A stretch of 60,219 bases of DNA from Corallococcus carmarthensis (GCF_003611695.1 NZ_RAWE01000039.1:1-60219); one strand, 5' to 3'; shown: positions 27,920 through 36,455, counted from the stretch's first letter. The notes: generated by a model not told the origin, from the sequence alone. Made by a program: numbers and translations.

Positions 27920-28600
27920 TCAGATGGCGTAGTTGGCGGTGAGGGTGAGCTTGAAGTCGACGAAGGACGGGGCGCCGGCCTGGCTGGCCTTGGTCTGCAC
28001 GGCGTTGGTCAGTTCGATGTTGCCGAAGAAGGGCGTGATTTCGCCCGAGGAGAACTCCTCCACGCTCGCGGTCTCCGCGTTGAAGAGCTCCACGCGCGCC
28101 GTCTTGGCGTTGCGGCCCTGATCCACCAGGCGCCCCATGCCCTTGGGCGTCCACACCATGCCGCCCAGGCCGCGCATCAGTTCCGCGACCTCGTCGTGGC
28201 TGACGGCGGAGCCGTTGATGGTGACGTTGTTGGAGGCCTCCACGAAGTCCTTGAGCCAGACCTTCTTGGGCATGGCCGAGGACAGCGCGTCCAGCATGCG
28301 CACCGGGCCGTTGCGGCCCTTGCGCAGCGTGTCCAGCACCGCGAGCTTCTTCTCCACTTCCTTCTTGCGGGCGTTGATGTTGGTCACCTCGCCGATGACC
28401 TTCTCCAGCTCCGCGATCTTCGCGCGCGTCTGGGCGATGCCCTGGTTGGCCTTCTGCAGCTCGCCGTCGCGGTCCGCGTACCAGAAGTAGTTGCCCGCCA
28501 ACGCGGCGATCAGGACCGCGGCGTAGAGGGCCAGCACCTGCCGGCCCATCTCGCGCTTCTTCACCGCCCGGACGGGCAGCAGGTTGATTCGAATCATCAT
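27920..28600 (-). CDS. pilN: Type IV pilus inner membrane protein PilN
   Basis: This 226-residue bitopic protein begins with the conserved cytoplasmic motif 'MMIRINLLPVR', which in the family docks into PilM. A membrane helix (about 20-40), a coiled coil and a periplasmic ferredoxin-like domain follow. I chose the ATG at 28600 because GGAG is 9 bases upstream; an earlier ATG (28609) directly abuts that site. PilN joins PilM in the cytoplasm to PilO/PilP. Confidence 0.95.
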   Translation of the reverse strand: MMIRINLLPVRAVKKREMGRQVLALYAAVLIAALAGNYFWYADRDGELQKANQGIAQTRAKIAELEKVIGEVTNINARKKEVEKKLAVLDTLRKGRNGPVRMLDALSSAMPKKVWLKDFVEASNNVTINGSAVSHDEVAELMRGLGGMVWTPKGMGRLVDQGRNAKTARVELFNAETASVEEFSSGEITPFFGNIELTNAVQTKASQAGAPSFVDFKLTLTANYAI

Positions 28601-28629
28601 GTGCGTCATCTCCTCGCGGCCAGAGCGGT

Positions 28630-29712
28630 TCAGCCCAGCTTGTCGCCCGGGCGCCGGAGCGCCAGTCCCACTGCCACCGCGGCCATGGGCGCCACGTCCA
28701 TGATGAACGCGGGGTCGAACTTGCGGTTGTCCACTTCAATCTTGCGGAACGGGTTGAGGATCTCCACCGGCACGCCGGTCCGAGCCTCGATGGTCTTGAA
28801 CAGGGCGGGAATCTTCGCGGTGCCGCCGGACAGGTACACCTTGGTGAAGTTCGAGTCCGCGGCGGTGCCCGCGTAGAAGTCCAGCGAGCGCTGGATTTCA
28901 CCGGCCACCTGCTCCGCGACGCTGGAGAGCACGCGCTCCACGTCCTGGGGAACGACGGCGTCCGCGTCCGCGCGGTTGCCGCCGATCTTCAGCGCCTCCG
29001 CCTCCTCGTAGGAGACGTTGAGCTGCTTCTGGATCTCTTCGGTGAACTGGTTGCCGCCGATGGTCACGTCACGGGTGAAGACGGTGACGCCGTTGGCGAT
29101 GATGTTGATGTTCACCACGGAGGCGCCGGCGTTGATGAGGACGACGGTCTCCTTGTCCGGCAGCTCGTAGTTCGTGGAGAACATGTTCTGGACGGCGAAC
29201 GCGTCCACGTCCACCACCACCGGCGCGAGGCCCGCCTCGGAGACCACGGTGGTGTAGTCGTTGATCATGTCCTTCTTGGCGGCCACCAGCAGCACGTCCA
29301 TCTGACCGGTGGCGTCGTTGCCGCCGCCGTCGAGGATCTGCGTGTCGATGTTCACGTCCTTCACGTCGAAGGGGATGTACTGCTCCGCCTCCCACTGGAT
29401 GCTCTCCTCGAGCTCTTCCTGGCTCATGCGAGGCATCTGGATCTTCTTGATGATGACCGAGTGGCCGGACACGCCGATGGCGACGTCCTTCCCCTTGACC
29501 TTCAGTTCGGACATCAGCTCCTGGACGGCCTGGACGATGGCCGTGGAGTTCATCAGCGCGCCGTCCACGATGGCTTCCGGGGGCAGTGGCTTCATTCCGA
29601 AGCTCTGGAGCGCGTAGCCGACTTCGCCGCGCTTGCGCTGCTCCTTGAGCATGATCATCTTGATCGACGTCGACCCGATATCCAGCCCGAGTGCCAGTTT
29701 GCCCTTCGCCAT
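28630..29712 (-). CDS. pilM: Type IV pilus assembly ATPase-like protein PilM
   Basis: This 360-residue actin-like protein has the phosphate-1 motif 'LGLDIGSTSIKMI', a second phosphate loop 'LINAGASVVNINII' and the adenosine motif 'VYLSGGTAKIPAL', as in FtsA/PilM. It forms a cytoplasmic ring that receives the PilN N-terminus and contacts the motor. The start is ATG 29712 with GGAG 6 bases upstream rather than the ATG four codons earlier. It opens the pilM-N-O-P-Q operon. Confidence 0.97.
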   Translation of the reverse strand: MAKGKLALGLDIGSTSIKMIMLKEQRKRGEVGYALQSFGMKPLPPEAIVDGALMNSTAIVQAVQELMSELKVKGKDVAIGVSGHSVIIKKIQMPRMSQEELEESIQWEAEQYIPFDVKDVNIDTQILDGGGNDATGQMDVLLVAAKKDMINDYTTVVSEAGLAPVVVDVDAFAVQNMFSTNYELPDKETVVLINAGASVVNINIIANGVTVFTRDVTIGGNQFTEEIQKQLNVSYEEAEALKIGGNRADADAVVPQDVERVLSSVAEQVAGEIQRSLDFYAGTAADSNFTKVYLSGGTAKIPALFKTIEARTGVPVEILNPFRKIEVDNRKFDPAFIMDVAPMAAVAVGLALRRPGDKLG

Positions 29713-29858
29713 GCGTAACTCCATCGGAGAGGCGGCCAGCGTAGCACCGGCTTTATGCCCCTCCTAAAAAGTGCGTGGCGCCCGGTCGCCCTGCGGACGG
29801 GAGGGCGCCGTGAAAGCAAGCCACGACCGCGCCCCCGACCCACCTTCGCGGAGGCCCG

Positions 29859-29887
29859 ATTTTCCGGCCCCGGGCGCGTTCCGTCAA
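29859..29887 (-). promoter_or_regulatory. Candidate sigma-70 promoter of the pilM-Q operon
   Basis: Minus strand TTGACG (29882-29887), a 17-base spacer and GAAAAT (29859-29864). This would give a leader of about 140 bases containing a perfect 7-base GGCGCCC/GGGCGCC inverted repeat (about 29783-29815). The 226-base gap between pilR2 and pilM otherwise holds no gene I can support. Confidence 0.4.
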
Positions 29888-29938
29888 ATGGCGCTGGAGG
29901 ATTCCTGAAGGGTCGCCCGCCAGGCGTCTCCCCTGCCC

Positions 29939-31351
29939 TCAGGTCCGGGTGCCTTCGGCGTCCGGATCGATGCCGTACTCCTTGATCTTGTAGAGGAGCG
30001 CCCGGTGGCTGATGTCCAGCACCTCCGCCGCCCGGGTGCGGTTGCCCTTCGTGCGCCGCAGCGCCGCCCGGATGTATGACTCCTCCAGCTCCCGGATGGC
30101 GCGCTTGAGCGACAGGTCGCCACCGGCCTGTAGCGGCGGGGCCGTTCCGGCCGGAGCGGGTGCGGAAGCCGCCCACAGCTTCTCCGGCAGGCTGCCGGGC
30201 GCGATGTGGGTGCCTTCCGCGAGCAGCACGGCGCGCTCCATGGCGTTCTCCAATTCGCGCACGTTGCCCGGCCAGGCGTAGGCCGTCATCAGGGCCTCCG
30301 CCTCCGGGGCGAAGCCCTCCACCGGTGGATCACGGTTGAGCTCGCGGTTGAAGCGGTGGAGGAAGGCGCGGGCGAGCAGCGGGATGTCCTCGCGGCGCTC
30401 ACGCAGGGGCGGCAGGGTGAGGTTCACCACGTTGAGGCGGTAGTAGAGGTCCTCGCGGAACTCGCCCTTCTCCACCAGCTTGCCCAGGTCGCGCAGCGTG
30501 GCGGCCACCACGCGCACGTCCACGCGCTCCACGCGGCTTTCGCCCACCGGGCGGATTTCGCCCTCCTGCAGCACGCGCAAGAGCTTCACCTGCGCGCCCA
30601 GGGGCAGCTCGCCCACTTCGTCGAGGAAGAGCGTGCCGCCGTCGGCCTCCGCGAACAGGCCCCGGCGGGCGGTGCGCGCGTCGGTGAAGGCGCCCTTCGC
30701 GTGGCCGAACAGCTCGCTCTCCAGCAGGCCGTGGGGGATGGCGCCGCAGTTGACGGCGACGAAGGGCATGGCGGCGCGGCGGCTCTGGCCGTGCAGCTCG
30801 CGCGCGATGAGCTCCTTGCCGGTGCCGCTCTCCCCGGAGATGAGCACCGTGGTGTCCACGGGCGCCACGCGCGACACCTGCTTGAGCACCGCATGGAGCG
30901 CCGCGCTCCGCCCCAGGATGTGCCCGCCGGACGCGCCGGGCAGCTGGGCCTCGTGCAGCCGGCGGTTCTCACGGACCAGCCGCTCGCGCTCCTCCGCCTT
31001 GCGCAGGACGAGGACGAGCTCCTCTGGCTTGAAGGGCTTCTGGACGTAGTCGTAGGCGCCCGCCTGCACCGCCTCCAGCGCCTGCTCCTGGGAGCCATAC
31101 GCGCTCATCACCACCACGGTGAGGCCCGGCTGCTCCGCGAGCGCCGCCTTGAGCACGGACAGCCCGTCGCGCCGGGGCATGCGCACGTCCGTCACCAGGA
31201 CGTCATAGGCGCGCGTGGACAGTTCGCGCAGCGCCTCGTCGCCGTCGGAGACGGCGCGCACGTCGTAGCCCTTGTCGGTGAGCACCAGGGTGAGGATGTG
31301 CCGGATGGACGGCTCGTCGTCGGCAACGAGGACGGTGCGGAAGAGGGGCAT
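29939..31351 (-). CDS. pilR2: NtrC-family sigma-54 response regulator PilR2
   Basis: The 470-residue protein has a receiver domain (1-120, phospho-acceptor D55 in 'VLVTDVRMP'). An AAA+ sigma-54 activator domain (about 140-370) has Walker A 'GESGTGKE' and Walker B 'TLFLDEVGEL'. A Fis-type helix-turn-helix lies at the C-terminus ('NRTRAAEVLDISHRALLYKI'). The sigma-54 contact loop reads GAFTDA (220-225), not the canonical GAFTGA. In M. xanthus PilS2R2 is a second system, next to pilM, that tunes T4P motility; position here agrees. It lies 35 bases after pilS2. Confidence 0.9.
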   Translation of the reverse strand: MPLFRTVLVADDEPSIRHILTLVLTDKGYDVRAVSDGDEALRELSTRAYDVLVTDVRMPRRDGLSVLKAALAEQPGLTVVVMSAYGSQEQALEAVQAGAYDYVQKPFKPEELVLVLRKAEERERLVRENRRLHEAQLPGASGGHILGRSAALHAVLKQVSRVAPVDTTVLISGESGTGKELIARELHGQSRRAAMPFVAVNCGAIPHGLLESELFGHAKGAFTDARTARRGLFAEADGGTLFLDEVGELPLGAQVKLLRVLQEGEIRPVGESRVERVDVRVVAATLRDLGKLVEKGEFREDLYYRLNVVNLTLPPLRERREDIPLLARAFLHRFNRELNRDPPVEGFAPEAEALMTAYAWPGNVRELENAMERAVLLAEGTHIAPGSLPEKLWAASAPAPAGTAPPLQAGGDLSLKRAIRELEESYIRAALRRTKGNRTRAAEVLDISHRALLYKIKEYGIDPDAEGTRT

Positions 31352-31386
31352 GGGGGAGGCCCATCATATGCCTTCCGGCCGCGCCG

Positions 31387-32505
31387 TCAGGCCGCTGGCA
31401 GGGACAACCGGAAGCACGCGCCTCCGCCCGCGCCGTCGCGCGCGTCCAGCCGCCCGCCCATGCCCTGGGCCAGGTTCAGCGACACCGCGAGTCCCAGGCC
31501 CGTGCCCTGCCGCCCCTTGGTGGTGAAGAACGGCTCGAAGAGGCGCGCACGCACCTCCGGAGACAGACCCGGGCCGCGGTCCTCCACCTCCACCAGGACG
31601 AGCGCGTCCTCGCGCCGGGTGGACACGCGCACGCGGCCCTCGCCTCCCATGGCCTGGGCGGCGTTGAGCAGCAGGTTGATGAGGATCTGCGACAGGGGGC
31701 CCGAGTCCGCGCGGGCCAGCAGGCCTGGCGCCGCCTCCAGGGTCACGTCCACCCGGTCCAGCTCCGGCCCCGCGCGCACCAGCCGCACGCACGTCTCCAC
31801 CACCTGCCCCACGTCCACCGGGCCTGGCTGGGAGCTGGCCGGGCGGCCCAGGTCCAGCAGCCCCCGCACGATGCGGTCGATGCGGAGCACCTCATGGTCG
31901 ATGCGCTCCAGGAAGTCCTTCAGCTCCGGCCCCTGCGCCCTGGAGCGCGCCAGGGAGAGGTAGCCCAGGATGCCCGCCAGCGGGTTGCCCACCTCGTGCG
32001 CCACGCCCGCGGCCAGCTTGCCCACCGTGGCCAGCCGCTCGGAGGCGACCAGCTCCGTCTGCGCCCGCGCGAGCCGGGCGTTCGCCTCCCGCAGCGCCTC
32101 CAGCTGCGCGCGCGTGAGGCCCTGCTCCTGGCGCAGCGCCTCCGCCATGCGTTTGAGTTCGCGCTGGATGCTCGACAGGAGCGGCCCCCCCTGCCCGGAG
32201 AGCGGCACGTCCAGCTGCAACCGGCCCAGCTGCTCCACGGACTTCTCCATGGCGCTCAGCGGCCGGCCCACCGCCAGGTACAGCACCCCGTAGGCCAGGA
32301 CCGTCAGCATCAGCAGGTCCAACCCCAGCGCCAGCGGCAGGAAGGCGCGGATCCTCACGAGGCCCTCCATGTCCAGCGACCCCGGCAGCGCCAGCCGGCG
32401 CGCCATGTCCAGCAGGCGGATCAACACCGGCTGCAGCGTCAGCCACGACAAGCCCGTGGACAGCGAGCCCAGCAGGAACGCCACGCTGACGAGGCGCCAC
32501 TTCAT
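31387..32505 (-). CDS. pilS2: Sensor histidine kinase PilS2
   Basis: The 372-residue kinase has two membrane helices (about 7-27 and 55-78) around a short periplasmic loop, and a HAMP-like linker. The HisKA site H170 is in 'AHEVGNPLAG', and an HATPase domain carries 'NLLLNAAQAM', 'DRGPGL' and 'GTGLGLAV'. It presumably phosphorylates the PilR2 protein encoded 35 bases downstream. The small sensing loop suggests that it reads a membrane or protein signal rather than a large ligand. It follows pilD by 22 bases. Confidence 0.9.
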   Translation of the reverse strand: MKWRLVSVAFLLGSLSTGLSWLTLQPVLIRLLDMARRLALPGSLDMEGLVRIRAFLPLALGLDLLMLTVLAYGVLYLAVGRPLSAMEKSVEQLGRLQLDVPLSGQGGPLLSSIQRELKRMAEALRQEQGLTRAQLEALREANARLARAQTELVASERLATVGKLAAGVAHEVGNPLAGILGYLSLARSRAQGPELKDFLERIDHEVLRIDRIVRGLLDLGRPASSQPGPVDVGQVVETCVRLVRAGPELDRVDVTLEAAPGLLARADSGPLSQILINLLLNAAQAMGGEGRVRVSTRREDALVLVEVEDRGPGLSPEVRARLFEPFFTTKGRQGTGLGLAVSLNLAQGMGGRLDARDGAGGGACFRLSLPAA

Positions 32506-32527
32506 CCCCGCACCGGCCCGGGGCCCC

Positions 32528-33676
32528 TCACCGCGTCCCCCCGAGCATCAGCGCCACCTCCAGGGGCAGCACGCGCGCAAGCAACGGCCCCAGGAGCATC
32601 ACCTCCAACCCCGCCAGCGCCAGCCAGGGCCCGAAGGGGATGTTGGTGGGACCGGGGACCCACTCCTCCTCCTCCCCCGACGCGTCCAGCGGCGCGTCCG
32701 GGATGGGCTGGAACAACAGGCACCAGGGGACGAGCACCGCCCGCTTCCACATGGGCAGGCCGGGCTTCGTGAAGTCCCAGGTCATCGTGGGCTCGGGCTC
32801 CTCTTCCTCCGCCACACCCTCAGAAGCCGGGGTGAGGGCCGCGTCGGCCTCCGGGCCCTGGGGCGGATGCGGAGGCGCCGCGTCGCCGGCCACGGCCTCC
32901 TCCTTCGGGGTGGCGGCGGCCCCAGGTTCCCCGGCGGACGCCGGTGCGCCGCGCGGGCCCGCCCTTCCCGTGAGGGCCAGGAGCGCCACGCCCACGATGG
33001 AGCCCTGCAACGACGAGAAGAAGAGGATGCCCAAGAGCGAGTGCCAGCCCAGGAACGCGCCCAGGAGCGCGACGAGGAACTTGTCCCCGCCGCCCAGCGC
33101 CTCGCGCTTGAACGCGCGCCAGCCCACGTACTCCATGAGACGGAAGCCGAGGAAACCCACCGCCGCGCCCAGCACCGCCTGCGCCACCGCGCCCGAGCCC
33201 TGGGGAATGGCCAGCAGCACGCCCGCGGCGATGCCCGGCAGCGTCAGCGAGAACGGGAGGATCCAATGTTCCAGGTCGATGAACGTGAGCGGCACCAGCA
33301 GGAACACGAGCACCAGCGCGGGCACCAGTTCGTACGTCCAGTCAAAGCGCTTGAGGCACGCGAGGAACAACAGGCCCGTGAGCAGCTCCACCAGGACGTA
33401 GCGCGGGGAGATGGGCATGCCGCAGCCCCGGCACTTCCCGCGCAGCCCCAGCCACGACAGGACGGGGATGTTCTCGTACCAGGCCAGCACGTGCCCGCAC
33501 TTCGGGCAGCGGGAGCCGGGCCGCACGATGCTCAGTCCTTCGGGCACCCGCGCGATGACGACATTGAGGAAGGAGCCGATGCACAGGCCGAGGACGAACA
33601 GGAAGAGGATGAAGAGGGGCTCGGCCCAGCCCGGCGCGTAGGTGAACGTCACGGAGCCCGGAATCCTACCCGCCAC
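32528..33676 (-). CDS. pilD: Prepilin peptidase / N-methyltransferase PilD
   Basis: The 382-residue polytopic enzyme cleaves and N-methylates prepilins. It has the N-terminal 'LGLCIGSFLNVV' segment and the cytoplasmic zinc-type tetracysteine 'CPKCGHVL...CRGCG' (about 56-86). The two catalytic aspartates lie in 'TFIDLEHWILP' and 'GGGDKFLVALLG'. Between the helix after the second Asp and the final 'IPFGPWLALAG' lies an unusual Ala/Pro/Glu-rich insert of about 100 residues. The start is GTG 33676, or GTG 33652 eight codons later. It is divergent from pilA. Confidence 0.95.
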   Translation of the reverse strand: MAGRIPGSVTFTYAPGWAEPLFILFLFVLGLCIGSFLNVVIARVPEGLSIVRPGSRCPKCGHVLAWYENIPVLSWLGLRGKCRGCGMPISPRYVLVELLTGLLFLACLKRFDWTYELVPALVLVFLLVPLTFIDLEHWILPFSLTLPGIAAGVLLAIPQGSGAVAQAVLGAAVGFLGFRLMEYVGWRAFKREALGGGDKFLVALLGAFLGWHSLLGILFFSSLQGSIVGVALLALTGRAGPRGAPASAGEPGAAATPKEEAVAGDAAPPHPPQGPEADAALTPASEGVAEEEEPEPTMTWDFTKPGLPMWKRAVLVPWCLLFQPIPDAPLDASGEEEEWVPGPTNIPFGPWLALAGLEVMLLGPLLARVLPLEVALMLGGTR

Positions 33677-33714
33677 TTCCGGAGCTGGCGACAGCGCGAT
33701 GGAGGACGAAAACC

Positions 33715-33730
33715 GTCAGCGTCAGTGACA
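33715..33730. promoter_or_regulatory. Candidate PilR enhancer site upstream of pilA
   Basis: GTCAGCGTCAGTGACA is a tandem repeat of GTCAG followed by GACA, the complement of TGTC. It lies about 110-125 bases before the predicted pilA transcription start. A second GACA lies at 33690. Sigma-54 activators of the PilR type bind TGTC-containing clusters at about this distance. It is also within the pilD promoter region. Confidence 0.4.
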
Positions 33731-33814
33731 AAAATTGGCAGGCCCCCGGCTGATCCACCCCCCGCCGCGCCCGCCTGCCCTGGGAATCCCGGGGGTTGGG
33801 TGAATTGTTCGGCG

Positions 33815-33830
33815 TGGCACTCTTCATGCT
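33815..33830 (+). promoter_or_regulatory. Sigma-54 (RpoN) promoter of pilA
   Basis: TGGCACTCTTCATGCT matches the -24/-12 consensus (TGGCAC-N5-TTGCW) at all but one base, with the GG and GC dinucleotides exactly 10 bases apart. Transcription should start near 33840, giving a leader of about 42 bases before pilA. PilS/PilR control of pilA through sigma-54 is established for this family. Confidence 0.88.
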
Positions 33831-33882
33831 AAGAGTATCCACGTCGTCCAACCCCCCTCTGCCTGCCGCGGAGTTCCCAAAC

Positions 33883-34464
33883 ATGATGAACCGTCTCTTC
33901 CGGAAGAAGGGTGGCTTCACCCTCATCGAGCTGATGATCGTGGTCGCCATCATCGGCATCCTGGCCGCCATCGCCATCCCGAACTTCATCCGCTTCCAGG
34001 CGAAGTCGAAGCAGTCCGAGGCCAAGACGAACCTGAAGGCCATCTTCACGGCCCAGAAGTCGTACTTCGGTGAGAAGGACAAGTACTCCACCGACTTCAC
34101 GGTCATCGGCTTCGATCCGGAGCCCGCGAACCGCTACAGCTACGGCCTCCAGGCCAGCTGTGCGACCAAGGAAGCCGCCAACGCGCGCGGCAAGAGCTGC
34201 ATCGGCCAGGACCAGGCCAAGTTCGACACGGCCCCCACGGCCCTGGACGCGATCAACACCCCCGCGGTGGGCGTGTCCGCTGGCTGCCCGAACTGCACGT
34301 TCTCCGCGAACGCGGTGGGCAACGTCGACAACGACACCGCGATGGACGCGTGGGGCATCACCTCCGCTCCGTCGGGCGCCACGCTGGGCACCACCTGCGG
34401 CGTGGACACCAACAAGATCTCCGCGGGCGAGCCGGGCAACAGCAACAACGACGTGTCCTGCTAG
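33883..34464 (+). CDS. pilA: Type IV major pilin PilA
   Basis: The 193-residue prepilin has an 11-residue leader 'MMNRLFRKKGG' ending in Gly before Phe+1. The mature N-terminal helix is 'FTLIELMIVVAIIGILAAIA', with Glu+5. The globular part has six cysteines, the last being the C-terminal residue, which suggests several disulfides. GGAG lies 9 bases before the chosen ATG at 33883; a second ATG follows directly. It is the pilus subunit made by the PilB/C/M-Q machine and cleaved by PilD. A strong hairpin follows, then pilG. Confidence 0.97.
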   Translation: MMNRLFRKKGGFTLIELMIVVAIIGILAAIAIPNFIRFQAKSKQSEAKTNLKAIFTAQKSYFGEKDKYSTDFTVIGFDPEPANRYSYGLQASCATKEAANARGKSCIGQDQAKFDTAPTALDAINTPAVGVSAGCPNCTFSANAVGNVDNDTAMDAWGITSAPSGATLGTTCGVDTNKISAGEPGNSNNDVSC

Positions 34465-34528
34465 TCGTCGCAGCCACATCGCTTTCCGGCAGAAGCCTCT
34501 TGCAGGCTGAGCAGGAAAGGTAGAATCC

Positions 34529-34559
34529 ATGGGGCGCCCGGGCATTTCGGGCGCCCCAT
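34529..34559 (+). terminator. Very strong hairpin between pilA and pilG
   Basis: Bases 34529-34541 pair with 34547-34559 over 13 positions (one G-U) around a 5-base loop; the arms begin ATGGGGCGCCC and end GGGCGCCCCAT. It lies 64 bases after the pilA stop and 17 before the pilG start. Only CTTCGTT follows, so it may terminate partially and stabilise the pilA mRNA. That would keep pilG-H-I expression well below pilA. Confidence 0.75.
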
Positions 34560-34576
34560 CTTCGTTGGGCCGAGCC

Positions 34577-35494
34577 ATGTCCAAGGTGTTGCTGCTCCGA
34601 TTCGTCCCGGGCCTGTTGCTGGTGGCACTCCTGTCCGCCCCGCCCAGACCGGTGAGCAGACAAGGTGGCGGACCCCTCCTGCCCCGCCCGGGTCTGCTCC
34701 AGGCCCTCTTCAAGTCCCAGCAAGGCCTGGTCACGGACTATTTCTGGATCCTGATGCTCAACCGCATCGGAACCGCCGTGCGCCCGGACGAATACCGGGA
34801 CGTGTACGACTACGGCGAGCTGGTCACGGACCTGGATCCCCGCTTCCGGCAGCCGTACCTCTACGGCGGCATCACCATCCCCGTGCACCTGGGCAAGGGC
34901 CAGTACGCCAACGTGGCGGAGTCCTCGGCCCTGCTGCGCAAGGGGCTCAAGGCGCTGCCGGACAACGAGCGGTTGGCCTTCCAGCTGGCCTACAACCTGA
35001 TGTTCTTCGAGCAGCGCTACAAGGAAGCGGCGGACATCATCCAGGAACTTGCCCGGCGCCCCGACGCGCCGCCCTGGTATCTGGCGCTCGCGACGCGCCT
35101 GTACGCGCAATCCGGAGACTTCGACAGCAGCCTGTCCATCAGCATGGCGCTGCGTGACGGCTCCGAGGATCCGGAGACGCGCCAGTTCTACGAGCAGCGC
35201 GTGCGGGAGATCCTCCAGGAGCGCACGCTGCGCGCCGTGGACGCGGCCATCGCGAAGTACCGCACCCGCGAAGGGCGGCTGCCGGATTCGCTCGCGCAGC
35301 TGGTCTCCAAGGGAGACCTGCCCCAGCTCCCCCAGGACCCCATGGGAGGCAAGCTCTTCCTGGGAGAGGACGGCCGCGCCTACTCCGACGCCGTCCGCTT
35401 CCGCATGGAACTCATCCACGATGAGAAGTCCGAGGAAGGTGAACGCCTGGTGCCCAAGCCCCGAGAGCCCCAACATGACGACGCCCAACCCTGA
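34577..35494 (+). CDS. pilG: PilG-like pilus accessory protein (membrane-anchored, TPR-like)
   Basis: The start is ATG 34577; the frame upstream runs through the hairpin. The 305-residue protein has one N-terminal membrane helix (about 5-22, 'LLRFVPGLLLVALL') and a helical TPR-like body (about 50-235). Its last 60 residues ('YRTREGRLPDSLAQLVSKGD...DPMGG') resemble the C-terminal tail of GspG-type pseudopilins. In M. xanthus, PilG is needed for pilus formation and is coded with the ABC pair PilH/PilI; the identification rests on that order after pilA. Its 3' end overlaps pilH by 20 bases. Confidence 0.8.
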   Translation: MSKVLLLRFVPGLLLVALLSAPPRPVSRQGGGPLLPRPGLLQALFKSQQGLVTDYFWILMLNRIGTAVRPDEYRDVYDYGELVTDLDPRFRQPYLYGGITIPVHLGKGQYANVAESSALLRKGLKALPDNERLAFQLAYNLMFFEQRYKEAADIIQELARRPDAPPWYLALATRLYAQSGDFDSSLSISMALRDGSEDPETRQFYEQRVREILQERTLRAVDAAIAKYRTREGRLPDSLAQLVSKGDLPQLPQDPMGGKLFLGEDGRAYSDAVRFRMELIHDEKSEEGERLVPKPREPQHDDAQP

Positions 35495-36455
35495 CGCTCC
35501 CCCCATCCTGGCCCGGGGGCTGGAGAAGACCTACAAGGTCGGCTTCTGGTTCAACCGGACCGTGCGTGCCCTGCAGTCCCTGGACCTCCAGGTGGACTCC
35601 GGGCAGATCTACGGACTGCTCGGGCCCAATGGCGCGGGCAAGTCCACCACCATCAAGATCCTGATGAACCTGGTGCGCCAGAGCGGCGGCACCGCGCAGC
35701 TCTTTGGCAAGCCGGTGGATGACTCCGAGACCCGGCGGCTCGTGGGCTTCCTGCCGGAGAACCCGGCGCCCTACGAGTACCTCACGGGCCGGGAGTTCGT
35801 GACGCTCGCCGGGCAGCTGTCGGGGCTGTCCGGCCACGAGCTGGACGGGCGGGTCACGGAGGTCATGGGCGCGGTGGAGATGGCGGGCGCGGAGAAGCTG
35901 CAGATCCGCCGCTACTCCAAGGGCATGGTGCAGCGCGTGGCCCTGGCGCAGGCGCTGGTGGGCCGGCCGAAGCTGCTCATCCTGGACGAGCCCACGAGCG
36001 GTCTGGATCCCCTGGGCCGCCGGCAGATGCGCGACCTCATCCTCGCGGAGCGCGACAAGGGCACCACGGTGCTGTTCTGCAGCCACATCATCCCGGACGT
36101 GGAGTCGCTGTGCGACCGGCTGGCGGTGCTGGTGGGCGGACGGCGGGTGCGCGAGGGCAGCGTGCAGGAGCTGGTGTCCGCGCAGGTGCCCACGGTGGAG
36201 GTCGTCGTGGAGGGCATGAAGCCGGAGGACGTGCGTGGGCTGGGGGTCCCCCTGGAGTCGGTGCAGGTCCTGGATGGCCGCGTGATGTTGCAGGTGGCGG
36301 ACGTGGACAGCCAGCGGCTGCTGGGCAGCGTGCTGGGCGCCGGGGGCCGGGTGAACCGGATGCAGCCGGCGCGCTTCTCCCTGGAGCAGCTGTTCATGAA
36401 CGCCCTGAAGGAATCAGGCCGCGCGAGCAGCGTGGGCGGGGAGATCAACACGTGA
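35475..36455 (+). CDS. pilH: ABC transporter ATPase PilH
   Basis: The 326-residue ATPase carries Walker A 'GPNGAGKSTT' and signature 'RRYSKGMVQRVALAQAL' (YSKGM replacing LSGGQ, common in NatA/gliding-type exporters). Walker B is 'LLILDEPTSGLDP' and the switch His is in 'FCSHII'. A C-terminal regulatory extension of about 90 residues is typical of ABC-2 exporters. It powers the PilI permease; the cargo is unknown, but M. xanthus mutants lack pili. The chosen ATG (35475) overlaps the end of pilG. Confidence 0.9.
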   Translation: MTTPNPDAPPILARGLEKTYKVGFWFNRTVRALQSLDLQVDSGQIYGLLGPNGAGKSTTIKILMNLVRQSGGTAQLFGKPVDDSETRRLVGFLPENPAPYEYLTGREFVTLAGQLSGLSGHELDGRVTEVMGAVEMAGAEKLQIRRYSKGMVQRVALAQALVGRPKLLILDEPTSGLDPLGRRQMRDLILAERDKGTTVLFCSHIIPDVESLCDRLAVLVGGRRVREGSVQELVSAQVPTVEVVVEGMKPEDVRGLGVPLESVQVLDGRVMLQVADVDSQRLLGSVLGAGGRVNRMQPARFSLEQLFMNALKESGRASSVGGEINT

